A stretch of 64,000 bases of DNA, taken from Gramella sp. AN32 (GTDB lineage Bacteria > Bacteroidota > Bacteroidia > Flavobacteriales > Flavobacteriaceae). The translations under genes and the position numbers were made by a program. The notes under the pieces were generated by a model. That model searched no databases. It saw nothing but the letters and a program-made list of their open reading frames with translations, and was not told the DNA's origin. Below, piece after piece: positions 1 to 7,431 of the stretch; within the stretch, counting starts at the first letter, position 1, and each line of letters opens with the position of its first letter. The DNA is taken from the NCBI RefSeq assembly GCF_023718305.1, contig NZ_QEYO01000007.1, positions 124,001 to 188,000 of the forward strand, given 5' to 3'.

Positions 1-674
1 CCGGCCAGATTTTACTTTTTGATAAACCCCTGAATTGGACTTCTTTCCAGTTAGTCAATAAAATTCGCTGGCTAATCAGGAAAAGTTGTCACATCAAAAA
101 AATTAAGGTGGGCCACGCGGGAACTTTAGATCCCCTGGCGACCGGATTGTTGATCATCTGTACGGGAAAGTTCACCAAAAAAATTCAGGAATTACAGGGA
201 CAGGTCAAGGAGTATACCGGAACGATCACTTTAGGTTCTACCACGCCTTCATTTGATTTGGAAACTGAAATTGATGCCTCTTTTCCAACAGATCATATTT
301 CAGAAAAGCTTTTAGTGGAAACTTCGAAAAAATTCATTGGTGAAATTGGGCAAACCCCGCCTGTTTTTTCAGCATTAAAAAAGGATGGAAAAAGGCTGTA
401 TGAATATGCCCGCGAAGGACAGGAAGTTGAAATCCAGAAACGAAAAGTAGAAATTTCAGCTTTTGACATCGATGCTTCAGCATTTCCAAAGATATATTTT
501 AGAGTAGTTTGTAGCAAAGGAACTTATATTCGAAGTCTGGCGCATGAATTTGGAATGGCCCTGAACAGCGGGGCGCATCTTTCCGAATTAAGGAGAACGG
601 CAATTGGTGATTTTCAGGTTGCAAAAGCTTTCAATGTCGCAGCTTTTGAAAATTTGCTACCTTCACAGGATTAA
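1..674 (+). CDS. truB: tRNA pseudouridine(55) synthase TruB, 5' end missing
   Basis: TruB isomerises U55 in the T-loop of tRNAs to pseudouridine. The reading frame is already open at base 3 and contributes about 35 residues before the internal GTG at 108, beginning GQILLFDKPLNWTS, which is the usual TruB N-terminus; the true start therefore lies left of the window. The catalytic block GHAGTLDPLATGLL (Asp in TLDP) begins at 111, and the later KGTYIRSLAHEFG block is also typical. About 223 residues are visible and the C-terminal PUA domain is absent, as in many Bacteroidota enzymes. The TAA stop is at 672-674. Identification is firm; only the start is unseen. Confidence 0.95.
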   Translation, partial: GQILLFDKPLNWTSFQLVNKIRWLIRKSCHIKKIKVGHAGTLDPLATGLLIICTGKFTKKIQELQGQVKEYTGTITLGSTTPSFDLETEIDASFPTDHISEKLLVETSKKFIGEIGQTPPVFSALKKDGKRLYEYAREGQEVEIQKRKVEISAFDIDASAFPKIYFRVVCSKGTYIRSLAHEFGMALNSGAHLSELRRTAIGDFQVAKAFNVAAFENLLPSQD

Positions 675-697
675 TATTTTCCCACTTTTATCTGGAA

Positions 698-1411
698 ATG
701 GATTTTTTTGAAAAACATAAAGCCCTAATCATCACCTCTTTGTTATTCGCAATATTGGTGCTGGTGCTTTATAATTTTAACCTCGCCCAAAACAGGCAGC
801 AGGTTTCAGAAATGCTTGTGGATTTGGAACAATTTAAAGTAGAGGAACAGCCGGAAGAACCTGAAACAGAGCAGGAAACTCAGTCTCAAAATCAGCGAAA
901 TATTCAAACCAATCAGGCATTTAACGAAAGTAAAGAAGCCCGTGATGCCGATATGAACAATAGGCTTAATGAGATTTTCGAAAAGAATACCGCTAACCAG
1001 GAAGCCGAAGAAAACAATGAAAATTCAAATGCTGATGGGAATTATGCGCTGAGCAGAAAGAATTCTGAAAAGCAAAAAACCAAATCTGACGGAAATGACA
1101 ATTCAGATGAAATTGGGCAAAAATCGGCAGTATATGATTATAGTTCCATTTCATTTTCACTGAAGGGCAGGAATGCGGTAAAAATTCCCAATCCGGTTTA
1201 CACCTGTGATAATGCCGGGAAAATTGTAGTGAATATTATTGTGGATGCCAACGGATTTGTAACTGATGTGTCCCTTAATAAAGGAAGTTCAAACTCCTCC
1301 AACGAATGCCTTACGGAAAGAGCACTGCAATACGCGATTGATGCACGATTTACCAGGCTCACAGGTCAAAATTCGCAACCCGGTACCATTACTTATTATT
1401 TTAGATCTTAA
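698..1411 (+). CDS. TonB-like energy transducer family protein
   Basis: A 237-residue membrane-anchored protein. Residues about 8-27 form one hydrophobic segment after a short basic N-terminus. A long Glu/Gln/Asn-rich low-complexity stretch follows (about residues 40-135), then a folded C-terminal region from about 150 that resembles the TonB C-terminal domain: VVNIIVDANGFVTDV, then a segment ending in TGTITYYF-like residues (here PGTITYYFRS). In the TonB family this layout spans the periplasm from the inner membrane to outer-membrane receptors. It has an acidic linker instead of the proline-rich linker of classical TonB. It lies 23 bp after truB and 2 bp before tag. The family call is fairly sure; which receptor it serves is unknown. 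Confidence 0.75.
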   Translation: MDFFEKHKALIITSLLFAILVLVLYNFNLAQNRQQVSEMLVDLEQFKVEEQPEEPETEQETQSQNQRNIQTNQAFNESKEARDADMNNRLNEIFEKNTANQEAEENNENSNADGNYALSRKNSEKQKTKSDGNDNSDEIGQKSAVYDYSSISFSLKGRNAVKIPNPVYTCDNAGKIVVNIIVDANGFVTDVSLNKGSSNSSNECLTERALQYAIDARFTRLTGQNSQPGTITYYFRS

Positions 1412-1413
1412 TT

Positions 1414-2007
1414 ATGGAAAAACACAAATGTGGCTGGTGTCTTGGCGACCCTTTATATGAAGCATATCATGATACGGAATGGGGTGTTCCGGTTTTGGAT
1501 GATGAAAACATTTTTGAGTTCTTGATCCTGGAAACCTTCCAGGCGGGCTTAAGCTGGATCACTATTCTTCGGAAAAGGGGAAATTTCAGAAAAGCTTTTG
1601 ATAATTTCGACTACCGGAAAATCGCATTATATGAAGAACCTAAGATTGCTGAATTACTCCAGGATGCAGGCATTATTCGGAACCAGCTAAAAATAAGGTC
1701 TACCGTTTCCAATGCCAGAAATTTTATGAAAATTCAGGAAGAATTTGGCAATTTTAGCCGATATATCTGGAGTTTTGTAAATGGAGTTCCCATCCAGAAT
1801 GAGGTACAAAATTATAAAGAAGCACCGGCAACCACGGCACTTAGCGATAAATTAAGCAAAGACCTGAAAAAACGCGGATTCAAATTTGTAGGATCTACTG
1901 TGATCTATGCACATATGCAGGCAACGGGAATGGTAAACGATCATGAAACGAATTGCTTTCGATATGCGGAAGTAAAAAAAATGGGGGAAAAAATAAAATT
2001 TGTTTAA
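1414..2007 (+). CDS. tag: DNA-3-methyladenine glycosylase I
   Basis: Tag removes 3-methyladenine from alkylated DNA and starts base-excision repair. The 197-residue length is normal. The N-terminal KCGWCLGDPLYEAYHDTEWG block contains a Cys and His, and the C-terminal NDHETNC block contains the other His and Cys; in this family these four residues bind the structural zinc. The FQAGLSWITIL segment is the conserved substrate-pocket region. The ATG follows the stop of the TonB-like gene by only 2 bp, so both genes are probably co-transcribed. The gene ends 2 bp before the convergent aat stop. Confidence 0.95.
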   Translation: MEKHKCGWCLGDPLYEAYHDTEWGVPVLDDENIFEFLILETFQAGLSWITILRKRGNFRKAFDNFDYRKIALYEEPKIAELLQDAGIIRNQLKIRSTVSNARNFMKIQEEFGNFSRYIWSFVNGVPIQNEVQNYKEAPATTALSDKLSKDLKKRGFKFVGSTVIYAHMQATGMVNDHETNCFRYAEVKKMGEKIKFV

Positions 2008-2009
2008 GG

Positions 2010-2648
2010 CTACTTTAAAAATTCCAAAAATTTATTTCTATCAATTTCCAGGGCTCCCAGACTTTCCAGATGTTTTGTATACACCTGGCAATCAATTATT
2101 TTGATATCCTCCTGCTTCAATTTTTCTACCATTTTTATAAAACCGAATTTGGAAGCATTGTTCCTTTTCGAGAACATGCTTTCCCCGCAAAACATTTTCT
2201 TATTTTTCAGATAAATACCATAAAGGCCGCCAACCAATGTCTCATGATCCCAAACTTCAACCGAATTTGCCCAGCCTTCCTGATGTAGTTGAAGATAATT
2301 CTGCTTAATAGCCTGAGTGATCCAGGTTCCAGCCTGTCCTTTTCTATCTACCCTTCCACAGGCATCGATCACCTTTTCAAATTCCTGGTTGAAGGTGACC
2401 TGAAATTTATTTTGATTGAGATAAGGCTTCATGCTTTTCGCAATTTTCAGATCTTCTGGAAAAAGCACCATTCGGGGATCTGGCGACCACCACAAAACTG
2501 GCTGGCCTTCATTATACCAGGGAAATATCCCGTTAAGATAGGCTCGTTTTATTTGTGGAACGGCAAGCGTTGTCGAAACGGCCAAAAGGCCATCTTCATC
2601 AGCTAATTCCACAGGAGGAAACTTATCTTCAGGGTTTACGAAATACAC
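2010..2648 (-). CDS. aat: Leucyl/phenylalanyl-tRNA--protein transferase
   Basis: Aat transfers Leu or Phe from tRNA to proteins with N-terminal Arg or Lys, creating an N-degron for ClpS/ClpAP. The 212-residue protein shows the family blocks GIFPWYNEGQPVLWWSPDPR and, further on, SVEVWD...LVGGLYG and GESMFS, with a C-terminal IDCQVYTKHLESLGA segment. Length and motif order match the family. It is convergent with tag and preceded on the minus strand by a terminator hairpin, so it is probably transcribed alone. Confidence 0.95.
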   Translation of the reverse strand: MYFVNPEDKFPPVELADEDGLLAVSTTLAVPQIKRAYLNGIFPWYNEGQPVLWWSPDPRMVLFPEDLKIAKSMKPYLNQNKFQVTFNQEFEKVIDACGRVDRKGQAGTWITQAIKQNYLQLHQEGWANSVEVWDHETLVGGLYGIYLKNKKMFCGESMFSKRNNASKFGFIKMVEKLKQEDIKIIDCQVYTKHLESLGALEIDRNKFLEFLK

Positions 2649-2672
2649 GAATGAAATTTGTTTTGAAGTAAA

Positions 2673-2702
2673 AAAGTCCGGCTACACACGCAACCGGACT
2701 TT
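2673..2702 (-). terminator. Hairpin terminator downstream of the DUF3127 gene
   Basis: A 9-bp perfect stem (AAAGTCCGG with CCGGACTTT) around a 12-nt loop lies 18 bp after the minus-strand stop at 2721. Read on the minus strand it is followed by a run of T residues, as in an intrinsic terminator. Confidence 0.75.
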
Positions 2703-2720
2703 CAATTTTATTATTTGACC

Positions 2721-3092
2721 TTAAAAAGGAAGATCATCATAATCTTCATCATTGAGATCGTTTGCAGGCTCAAATTGATCGGGCGGTGGTACATTTCCAC
2801 CTCCTGGTTGTTGTGCGACCAAATTTTCGATCCTCCAACCCTGTATAGAGTTGAAATATTTTGTTTCTCCCTGCGGGTTTACCCATTCCCTTCCTCGAAG
2901 GTTTACCCCAATTTTTACAGGCTGTCCCACTTTGTAACTATCTAAAAGGGAACATTTGTCCTGAACAAATTCAACCAGAATATGTTGTGGATATTGCTCT
3001 TCTGTAGTAACTACCACTTCCCTTTTCTGGAATCCGTTGCTTCCAAATTCTTTTGTTTCACCAATTAACTTGATTTTTCCTTGTACTTCCAT
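2721..3092 (-). CDS. DUF3127 family protein, SSB-like tail
   Basis: A 123-residue soluble protein. The N-terminal 85 residues (MEVQGKIKLIGETKEFG ... VKIGVNLRGREW) look like a small OB-type beta-barrel and match the Bacteroidota DUF3127 family. The C-terminus is Pro/Gly rich and then acidic, ending DYDDLPF, which closely resembles the DDDLPF tip that single-stranded-DNA-binding proteins use to recruit partners. Function is unknown; a DNA-binding or SSB-interaction role is inferred from the tail. It lies 6 bp downstream of the flavin reductase stop on the same strand, so the two may share a transcript. Confidence 0.8.
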   Translation of the reverse strand: MEVQGKIKLIGETKEFGSNGFQKREVVVTTEEQYPQHILVEFVQDKCSLLDSYKVGQPVKIGVNLRGREWVNPQGETKYFNSIQGWRIENLVAQQPGGGNVPPPDQFEPANDLNDEDYDDLPF

Positions 3093-3098
3093 CGTCTG

Positions 3099-3971
3099 TT
3101 ATTTTGCTAATAATAAGTTCCAGGCCTTTGAAATTTCTTCCTGCTGAAGATATAACTGTGCCTTTTTATGAATTTTCTGTTTGTTTCCTTCTTTAATAAG
3201 CGTTAGATCTTCATAATTATTCTGAAGAAATATTTTTATTTTATCCTCTTCCGGGAGTTTTTCCACATTCCCCAACTTTCCAAGATCATTTCCAGTCAAA
3301 ATATCGCTTGTCCTTATTTCTTTTGGCAATTGGTCTACTCCAATTCCTAATGTTGAGAGTGGTTTTGGCACTTCAAACATTCCTGTTTTAGCGCGAGTAT
3401 ACCAGTTCCCCCCCATTCTCGCTACCTGATCGATTTTATGTTGATCAATATAACCGTTTTCATCTAAAATTTCATCTTTAATATGCATTTTCAACACATG
3501 ACAAATGATCAAATTTCCCGCACCGCCCTCCTGTCCCGTTTCCACGATCTCTTTCACTTTACATTCCATTTGCACGGGAGACTCAGCCACTCTGAAAGGT
3601 TTGATCAAATCTGATTTCAGCATAGTTAAACCTGCTTTTTCAAATTCATTCACCCCTTCAGCATATTCAGTACTGGAAAGGGACATTTGTTGAACTATTT
3701 CGTAATTCACGATATTGATCACCACCTCATCAACATGCTTTACATTTTCAAAAGTATGTTTGGTAGTATTGTCTCTTCCGCGACGCGCCGGGGAAAAGAT
3801 CAAAACCGGTGGATTGGCCCCAAAAACATTAAAAAAACTAAAAGGTGACAAATTGGGCTTTCCTTCAGCATCAATTGTACTGGCAAAAGCAATGGGCCTT
3901 GGCCCGATCGCACCTAAAAGATACTGGTGCAGTTTACCCACAGTCACATCTTTCGGCTCAATAGTCAACAT
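3099..3971 (-). CDS. Flavin reductase family protein
   Basis: A 290-residue protein of the flavin reductase-like (FMN-binding split barrel) family. The block from GAIGPRPIAFASTID to LSPFSFFNVFGANPP is the family signature for FMN binding. The last 70 or so residues (after KIDQVARMGGNWYTRAKTG) are an added helical, Lys/Glu-rich tail common in Bacteroidota homologues. I place the start at the ATG at 3969-3971 (MLTIEPKDVTVGKL); the frame is open 19 codons further upstream, but that part is hydrophobic and unlike the family. Substrate is unknown; such proteins reduce free flavin or act as oxygenase partners. Confidence 0.85.
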   Translation of the reverse strand: MLTIEPKDVTVGKLHQYLLGAIGPRPIAFASTIDAEGKPNLSPFSFFNVFGANPPVLIFSPARRGRDNTTKHTFENVKHVDEVVINIVNYEIVQQMSLSSTEYAEGVNEFEKAGLTMLKSDLIKPFRVAESPVQMECKVKEIVETGQEGGAGNLIICHVLKMHIKDEILDENGYIDQHKIDQVARMGGNWYTRAKTGMFEVPKPLSTLGIGVDQLPKEIRTSDILTGNDLGKLGNVEKLPEEDKIKIFLQNNYEDLTLIKEGNKQKIHKKAQLYLQQEEISKAWNLLLAK

Positions 3972-4172
3972 AAAATTAATTTTTTCAAAGGTAAAGAATT
4001 GAGCAAGGAATGAAAAGCGAAGCAGCACAATAAAATTTGTTTTAAAACGCTTATATTTAATTTAATAAATTACCTCAAAACGGTCTCCTGGAATATTTGA
4101 AAAACAAAATATTTCGATGTGAAAATGTGGTATTTTAATGCCCACGTGGTGGGTACAAAGCCTGAAAATTAC

Positions 4173-5324
4173 ATGAAATTATCAGACGAACGCAGCTTCA
4201 ACCGCTGGTTTATCATCGCTTCCTGTCTTGTAGTTGTCTCCCTCGTGCTATGGAATACCAATATATTTTTTCAACGACTCAAGGAAGACGAAAGGGCTAA
4301 AATGAATATTTGGGCCGAGGCCTTCCAGGGTTTGGAAAAAGCTACCGATGACGCCCACCTTAACCTCATTCTGGAAATTCTTAATAAAAATACCACGATC
4401 CCTATTATCTATATGGACGAAAATGAGAATGTGGTAGATACCTCCAATATCGATCCTGCAATTACCGATGATGAAGAAAAACTGATGGATTTTCTTCAGA
4501 AGATTATGTCTGAAAATGATCCTATTGTGGTTGATCTTGGTGGCGGACAGGTTCAGCATTTATACTATGGCAATTCCCCTACATTGAATAAATTAAAATA
4601 TTATCCTATTGGATTGACCTTACTTGGATTTCTCTTCGTGGGCGTGGTTTATTTTTTCTATACCACCACAAAAAATAGTGAACAAAACAAACTCTGGGCG
4701 GGAATGGCCAAAGAAACCGCACATCAAATTGGAACTCCGCTAAGTTCACTCATTGGCTGGACAGAAATTTTAAAGACTGAAAATGTAAATCCTTCTTATG
4801 TGGTAGAAATGGAAAAGGATATTGACAGGCTCAATACCATTACCGAAAGATTCTCCAAAATTGGCTCTGCACCTAACCTTCAGGATACAGATATTGTCCT
4901 TGCCACCAAAGACAGTTTTGATTATTTAAAAGCCCGAAGCTCCCGACTGATAGAATTTTCAATCCAGGCGCCAAGACAGCCAATTTGGGTAAAATTAAAT
5001 GAACAGTTATATAGCTGGACCATCGAGAACCTGGTGAAAAATGCCATTGATGCGATGCGTGGGAAAGGAAAGCTATTAATTGAGATCAAACAGGATCTTA
5101 AAGAAGCGCACATCTACATTAGCGATACAGGGAAAGGAATCGATAAGAGTAAGTTTAAACTGATCTTTGAGCCGGGACAGACAACGAAAAAAAGAGGCTG
5201 GGGACTTGGTTTATCCCTGGCAAAAAGGATTATTGAAGAATATCACTCCGGAAGAATAAAAGTGGCGCATTCAGAATTGAAGAAAGGCACAACCTTTCAA
5301 ATAAGTTTAAAGAAGGTGATTTAA
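4173..5324 (+). CDS. Membrane sensor histidine kinase
   Basis: A 383-residue kinase with a transmembrane helix near residues 13-30, an extracytoplasmic stretch of about 100 residues, a second helix near 137-158, then HisKA and HATPase_c domains. The phospho-acceptor is His184 in AKETAHQIGTPLSSL. The N box is LVKNAIDAM, the G1 box is DTGKGID, and the G2 box is WGLGLSLAKRI. No REC domain is fused and no response regulator gene is adjacent, so the partner is unknown. In-frame starts also exist at 4119 (GTG) and 4125 (ATG); I prefer the ATG at 4173 because it begins just before the first membrane helix. The 3' end overlaps the convergent thioesterase gene by 4 bp. Confidence 0.88.
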   Translation: MKLSDERSFNRWFIIASCLVVVSLVLWNTNIFFQRLKEDERAKMNIWAEAFQGLEKATDDAHLNLILEILNKNTTIPIIYMDENENVVDTSNIDPAITDDEEKLMDFLQKIMSENDPIVVDLGGGQVQHLYYGNSPTLNKLKYYPIGLTLLGFLFVGVVYFFYTTTKNSEQNKLWAGMAKETAHQIGTPLSSLIGWTEILKTENVNPSYVVEMEKDIDRLNTITERFSKIGSAPNLQDTDIVLATKDSFDYLKARSSRLIEFSIQAPRQPIWVKLNEQLYSWTIENLVKNAIDAMRGKGKLLIEIKQDLKEAHIYISDTGKGIDKSKFKLIFEPGQTTKKRGWGLGLSLAKRIIEEYHSGRIKVAHSELKKGTTFQISLKKVI

Positions 5325-5734
5325 AATTGCGCTAATTTTTCGCGAAGCCACTCAGGAACCGGAAAGGTTTTTTTAATTTCAAAATCAAAACAAACTACCA
5401 CATCTTTACCCTCCGCACAAAGCTCATTTTCATCATTAAGAATGATGTGTTTCAACGTAAAGCTTTTATTCCCGATGGCATCCAGTTTCGTTTTGATGAT
5501 GGCATTACCGGGATAGAACAATGATTTTATAAAATCACATTGCGTGGAAACCAGCATGGTCCCCTGCTTAGAATTTCTATAAAAATCATGAATTCCCGAA
5601 GCCTCCCAAAAGTTTACCCTGCCGCTTTGCAAATAGCGCATGTAGGCAACGTTATTTACGTGCTCATACATATCCAGATCACTCCAGTCTATTCTTAAAG
5701 CAAGAGAAAGTTTGTATTCAGAAAATTTGCTCAC
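5321..5734 (-). CDS. Acyl-CoA thioesterase, 4-hydroxybenzoyl-CoA thioesterase type
   Basis: A 137-residue single hotdog-fold protein. RIDWSDLDMYEHVNNVAYMRYLQ contains the D-x-D-x-x-x-HVNN pattern of 4HBT/YbgC thioesterases, with the active-site Asp in it. These enzymes hydrolyse acyl-CoA thioesters; the chain preference cannot be read from sequence. Translation starts at a GTG whose bases overlap the HIT-gene stop (GTGA), which indicates translational coupling with the upstream HIT gene. Confidence 0.88.
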   Translation of the reverse strand: MSKFSEYKLSLALRIDWSDLDMYEHVNNVAYMRYLQSGRVNFWEASGIHDFYRNSKQGTMLVSTQCDFIKSLFYPGNAIIKTKLDAIGNKSFTLKHIILNDENELCAEGKDVVVCFDFEIKKTFPVPEWLREKLAQF

Positions 5735-6126
5735 AGAGCCATATTATTATGAATTTTTTTCGCGAGGGCCGTAAATTCATCTTCTTCCATTTTTACATGG
5801 TTCGAAAAATCCATTCCGCTCATATCATTTAACGGGATCAAATGTATGTGTACATGAGGTACTTCAAGCCCTACAATAGCCATTCCTACCCGTTTACACT
5901 TAACAGATCTTTCTAGGGCAAGCGCCACTTTACGCGAAAAACGCATTAATTCCTGATAGGCTTCAGCTTCCATATCCCAAATCTTATTTACTTCTTTCTT
6001 CGGAATACATAAGGTATGACCTTTGGCATTTGGGCGAATATCTAAAAATGCCAGAAACTGACTGTCTTCTGCAACTTTATAAGCCGGGACTTCCCCCCGA
6101 ATAATTTTAGTGAATAACGTAGACAT
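5731..6126 (-). CDS. HIT family nucleotide-binding protein
   Basis: A 131-residue histidine triad protein. The C-terminal motif HVHIHLIP is the H-phi-H-phi-H signature that binds and hydrolyses the alpha-phosphate of nucleoside phosphoramidates or dinucleotides. The N-terminal block TLFTKIIRGEVPAYKVAED matches Hint-like bacterial proteins. The ATG at 6124-6126 is preferred over the adjacent TTG. It is coupled to the downstream thioesterase gene by a 4-bp overlap and lies 100 bp after greA on the same strand, with a terminator between. Confidence 0.93.
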   Translation of the reverse strand: MSTLFTKIIRGEVPAYKVAEDSQFLAFLDIRPNAKGHTLCIPKKEVNKIWDMEAEAYQELMRFSRKVALALERSVKCKRVGMAIVGLEVPHVHIHLIPLNDMSGMDFSNHVKMEEDEFTALAKKIHNNMAL

Positions 6127-6162
6127 CAATTTAAATTTTTTTGGTTCCTCTTAAAAATAAAG

Positions 6163-6206
6163 AATCCTTTTCTAAATTCCCGTGGATTGGGTGTTAGAAA
6201 AGGATT
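6163..6206 (-). terminator. Intrinsic terminator after greA
   Basis: A perfect 13-bp inverted repeat (AATCCTTTTCTAA at 6163 and TTAGAAAAGGATT at 6194) lies 21 bp beyond the greA stop and is followed on the minus strand by a T-rich tract. Confidence 0.75.
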
Positions 6207-6226
6207 AAAGTTTTAGAAAACAGCTT

Positions 6227-6703
6227 TTATTCCCGCCAGATTTCGATTACTTCAAAATTTACCGTTCCGTTTGGCACTTCAATTTCAGCGGTATCACCCA
6301 CTTTCTTCCCAAGGAGACCTTTCCCGATAGGAGAATCAACGGAAATTTTACCCGATTTTAAGTCGGCCTCACTTTGTGCAACCAGCATGTAGGTCATTTC
6401 CGTTTTATTCGTTTTATTTTTAATTTTCACATGCGAATGTACCAGCACTTTAGAGGTGTCTAACTGGGTTTCGTCAATAACCCTGGCATTGGAAAGCACT
6501 TCTTCCATTTTGGAAATTTTCATTTCCAGCAATCCCTGTGCTTCCTTAGCGGCGTCATATTCGGCATTTTCACTTAAGTCTCCTTTATCTCTAGCTTCAC
6601 CAATAGCCTGCGAAGCTTTTGGACGTTCCACATCTTTTAATTGATTGAGTTCATCCTTTAGTTTTTTTAAACCTTCCGCGGTGTAATAAGATACTTTACT
6701 CAT
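6227..6703 (-). CDS. greA: Transcription elongation factor GreA
   Basis: GreA binds the RNA polymerase secondary channel and stimulates cleavage of backtracked transcripts. The 158-residue length and the two-domain layout fit: an N-terminal coiled coil (about residues 5-75, with the acidic tip DKGDLSENAEYDAAKEAQ) and a C-terminal FKBP-like domain (VDSPIGKGLLGKKVGDTAEIEVPNG, split here by family-typical residues). The two tip acids that position Mg2+ are within the DLSENAEYD motif. It has its own terminator downstream. Confidence 0.96.
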   Translation of the reverse strand: MSKVSYYTAEGLKKLKDELNQLKDVERPKASQAIGEARDKGDLSENAEYDAAKEAQGLLEMKISKMEEVLSNARVIDETQLDTSKVLVHSHVKIKNKTNKTEMTYMLVAQSEADLKSGKISVDSPIGKGLLGKKVGDTAEIEVPNGTVNFEVIEIWRE

Positions 6704-6950
6704 AACTTCTACGTTTTAATACTTAACATCCTCAGGGATTGCTCCCTAGGTTACAAATCTCTAATGACATAGTATTTAAATAGTTTCCCAGATTGGGAAT
6801 ATCCCGAATTTACTAAGCTTTAGGCCCCGGGAATAAACCAGAATATCATTAACTAAAAAAATCCCAATACGTTCGGGATTTCCTCTTATCAAATGTAAGA
6901 AATTTAATCTTTCAGAACAATTATATTATTTTCGTAAAAAATCAAATTTA

Positions 6951-7379
6951 ATGTTAAGAATACTTAAAATTTTTATGATAAGCTGCCTGTTTTTAAGCTG
7001 TTCAGCAACTGATGATGGGTATCAAAATAATCCTAATCTGGCAAATCTTAATTTTAGGTTTCAGCTTAATTTAAATTTACCGGAATACAATAATCTCCAG
7101 TTTCCCGGGAATTCATTTGCTACCTATACTTATGGCGTTAAGGGTATCGTGATCTATAATTTTAATAATTCTGAATATGTCGCCTGGGAATTGAGTGACC
7201 CCAATCATCCTGCCAGCGATTGTTCTGCGATGACCGTAAATGGCATTATCGCGACCTGTGCCTGTGAAGGCAATGAATACAATATCGTTACAGGTGAAAT
7301 AACCAAAGGTGAAGGGCAATATACTTTAAAACCTTACCGGATAAGACGCTCCGGAAATATAATTGAAGTTTCAAATTAA
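6951..7379 (+). CDS. Lipoprotein with a Rieske-like fold lacking cluster ligands
   Basis: A 142-residue predicted lipoprotein. The signal sequence ends in a lipobox, FLSC, with the lipid Cys at residue 17. The second half (EYVAWELSDPNHPASDCSAMTVNG ... CACEGNEYNIVTGE, given in pieces) has the order seen in Rieske ferredoxin domains: a first Cys region, then a C-x-C-x-G-x-x-[FY]-x-x-x-TGE block. The histidines needed for a [2Fe-2S] Rieske cluster are replaced (C-A-C-E instead of C-x-x-H), so a cluster is unlikely. Function is unknown. Surface or periplasmic location is inferred from the lipobox. Confidence 0.7.
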   Translation: MLRILKIFMISCLFLSCSATDDGYQNNPNLANLNFRFQLNLNLPEYNNLQFPGNSFATYTYGVKGIVIYNFNNSEYVAWELSDPNHPASDCSAMTVNGIIATCACEGNEYNIVTGEITKGEGQYTLKPYRIRRSGNIIEVSN

Positions 7380-7412
7380 AAAAGCCCTCCAATTCGTTAG
7401 AAAAGGAAGGCT
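7377..7412 (-). terminator. Intrinsic terminator of the TonB-dependent receptor gene
   Basis: On the minus strand an 8-bp stem (AGCCTTCC with GGAGGGCT, one G-T pair) is followed directly by a run of six T residues, about 20 bp after the receptor stop at 7432. Confidence 0.7.
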
Positions 7413-7431
7413 GCGGTTAGCATTTCAAATC

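Noticed and set aside
6859..6881. Hairpin AAATCCC/GGGATTT before the lipoprotein gene
   Set aside because: It would terminate minus-strand transcripts, but no minus-strand gene ends there; too weak to list.
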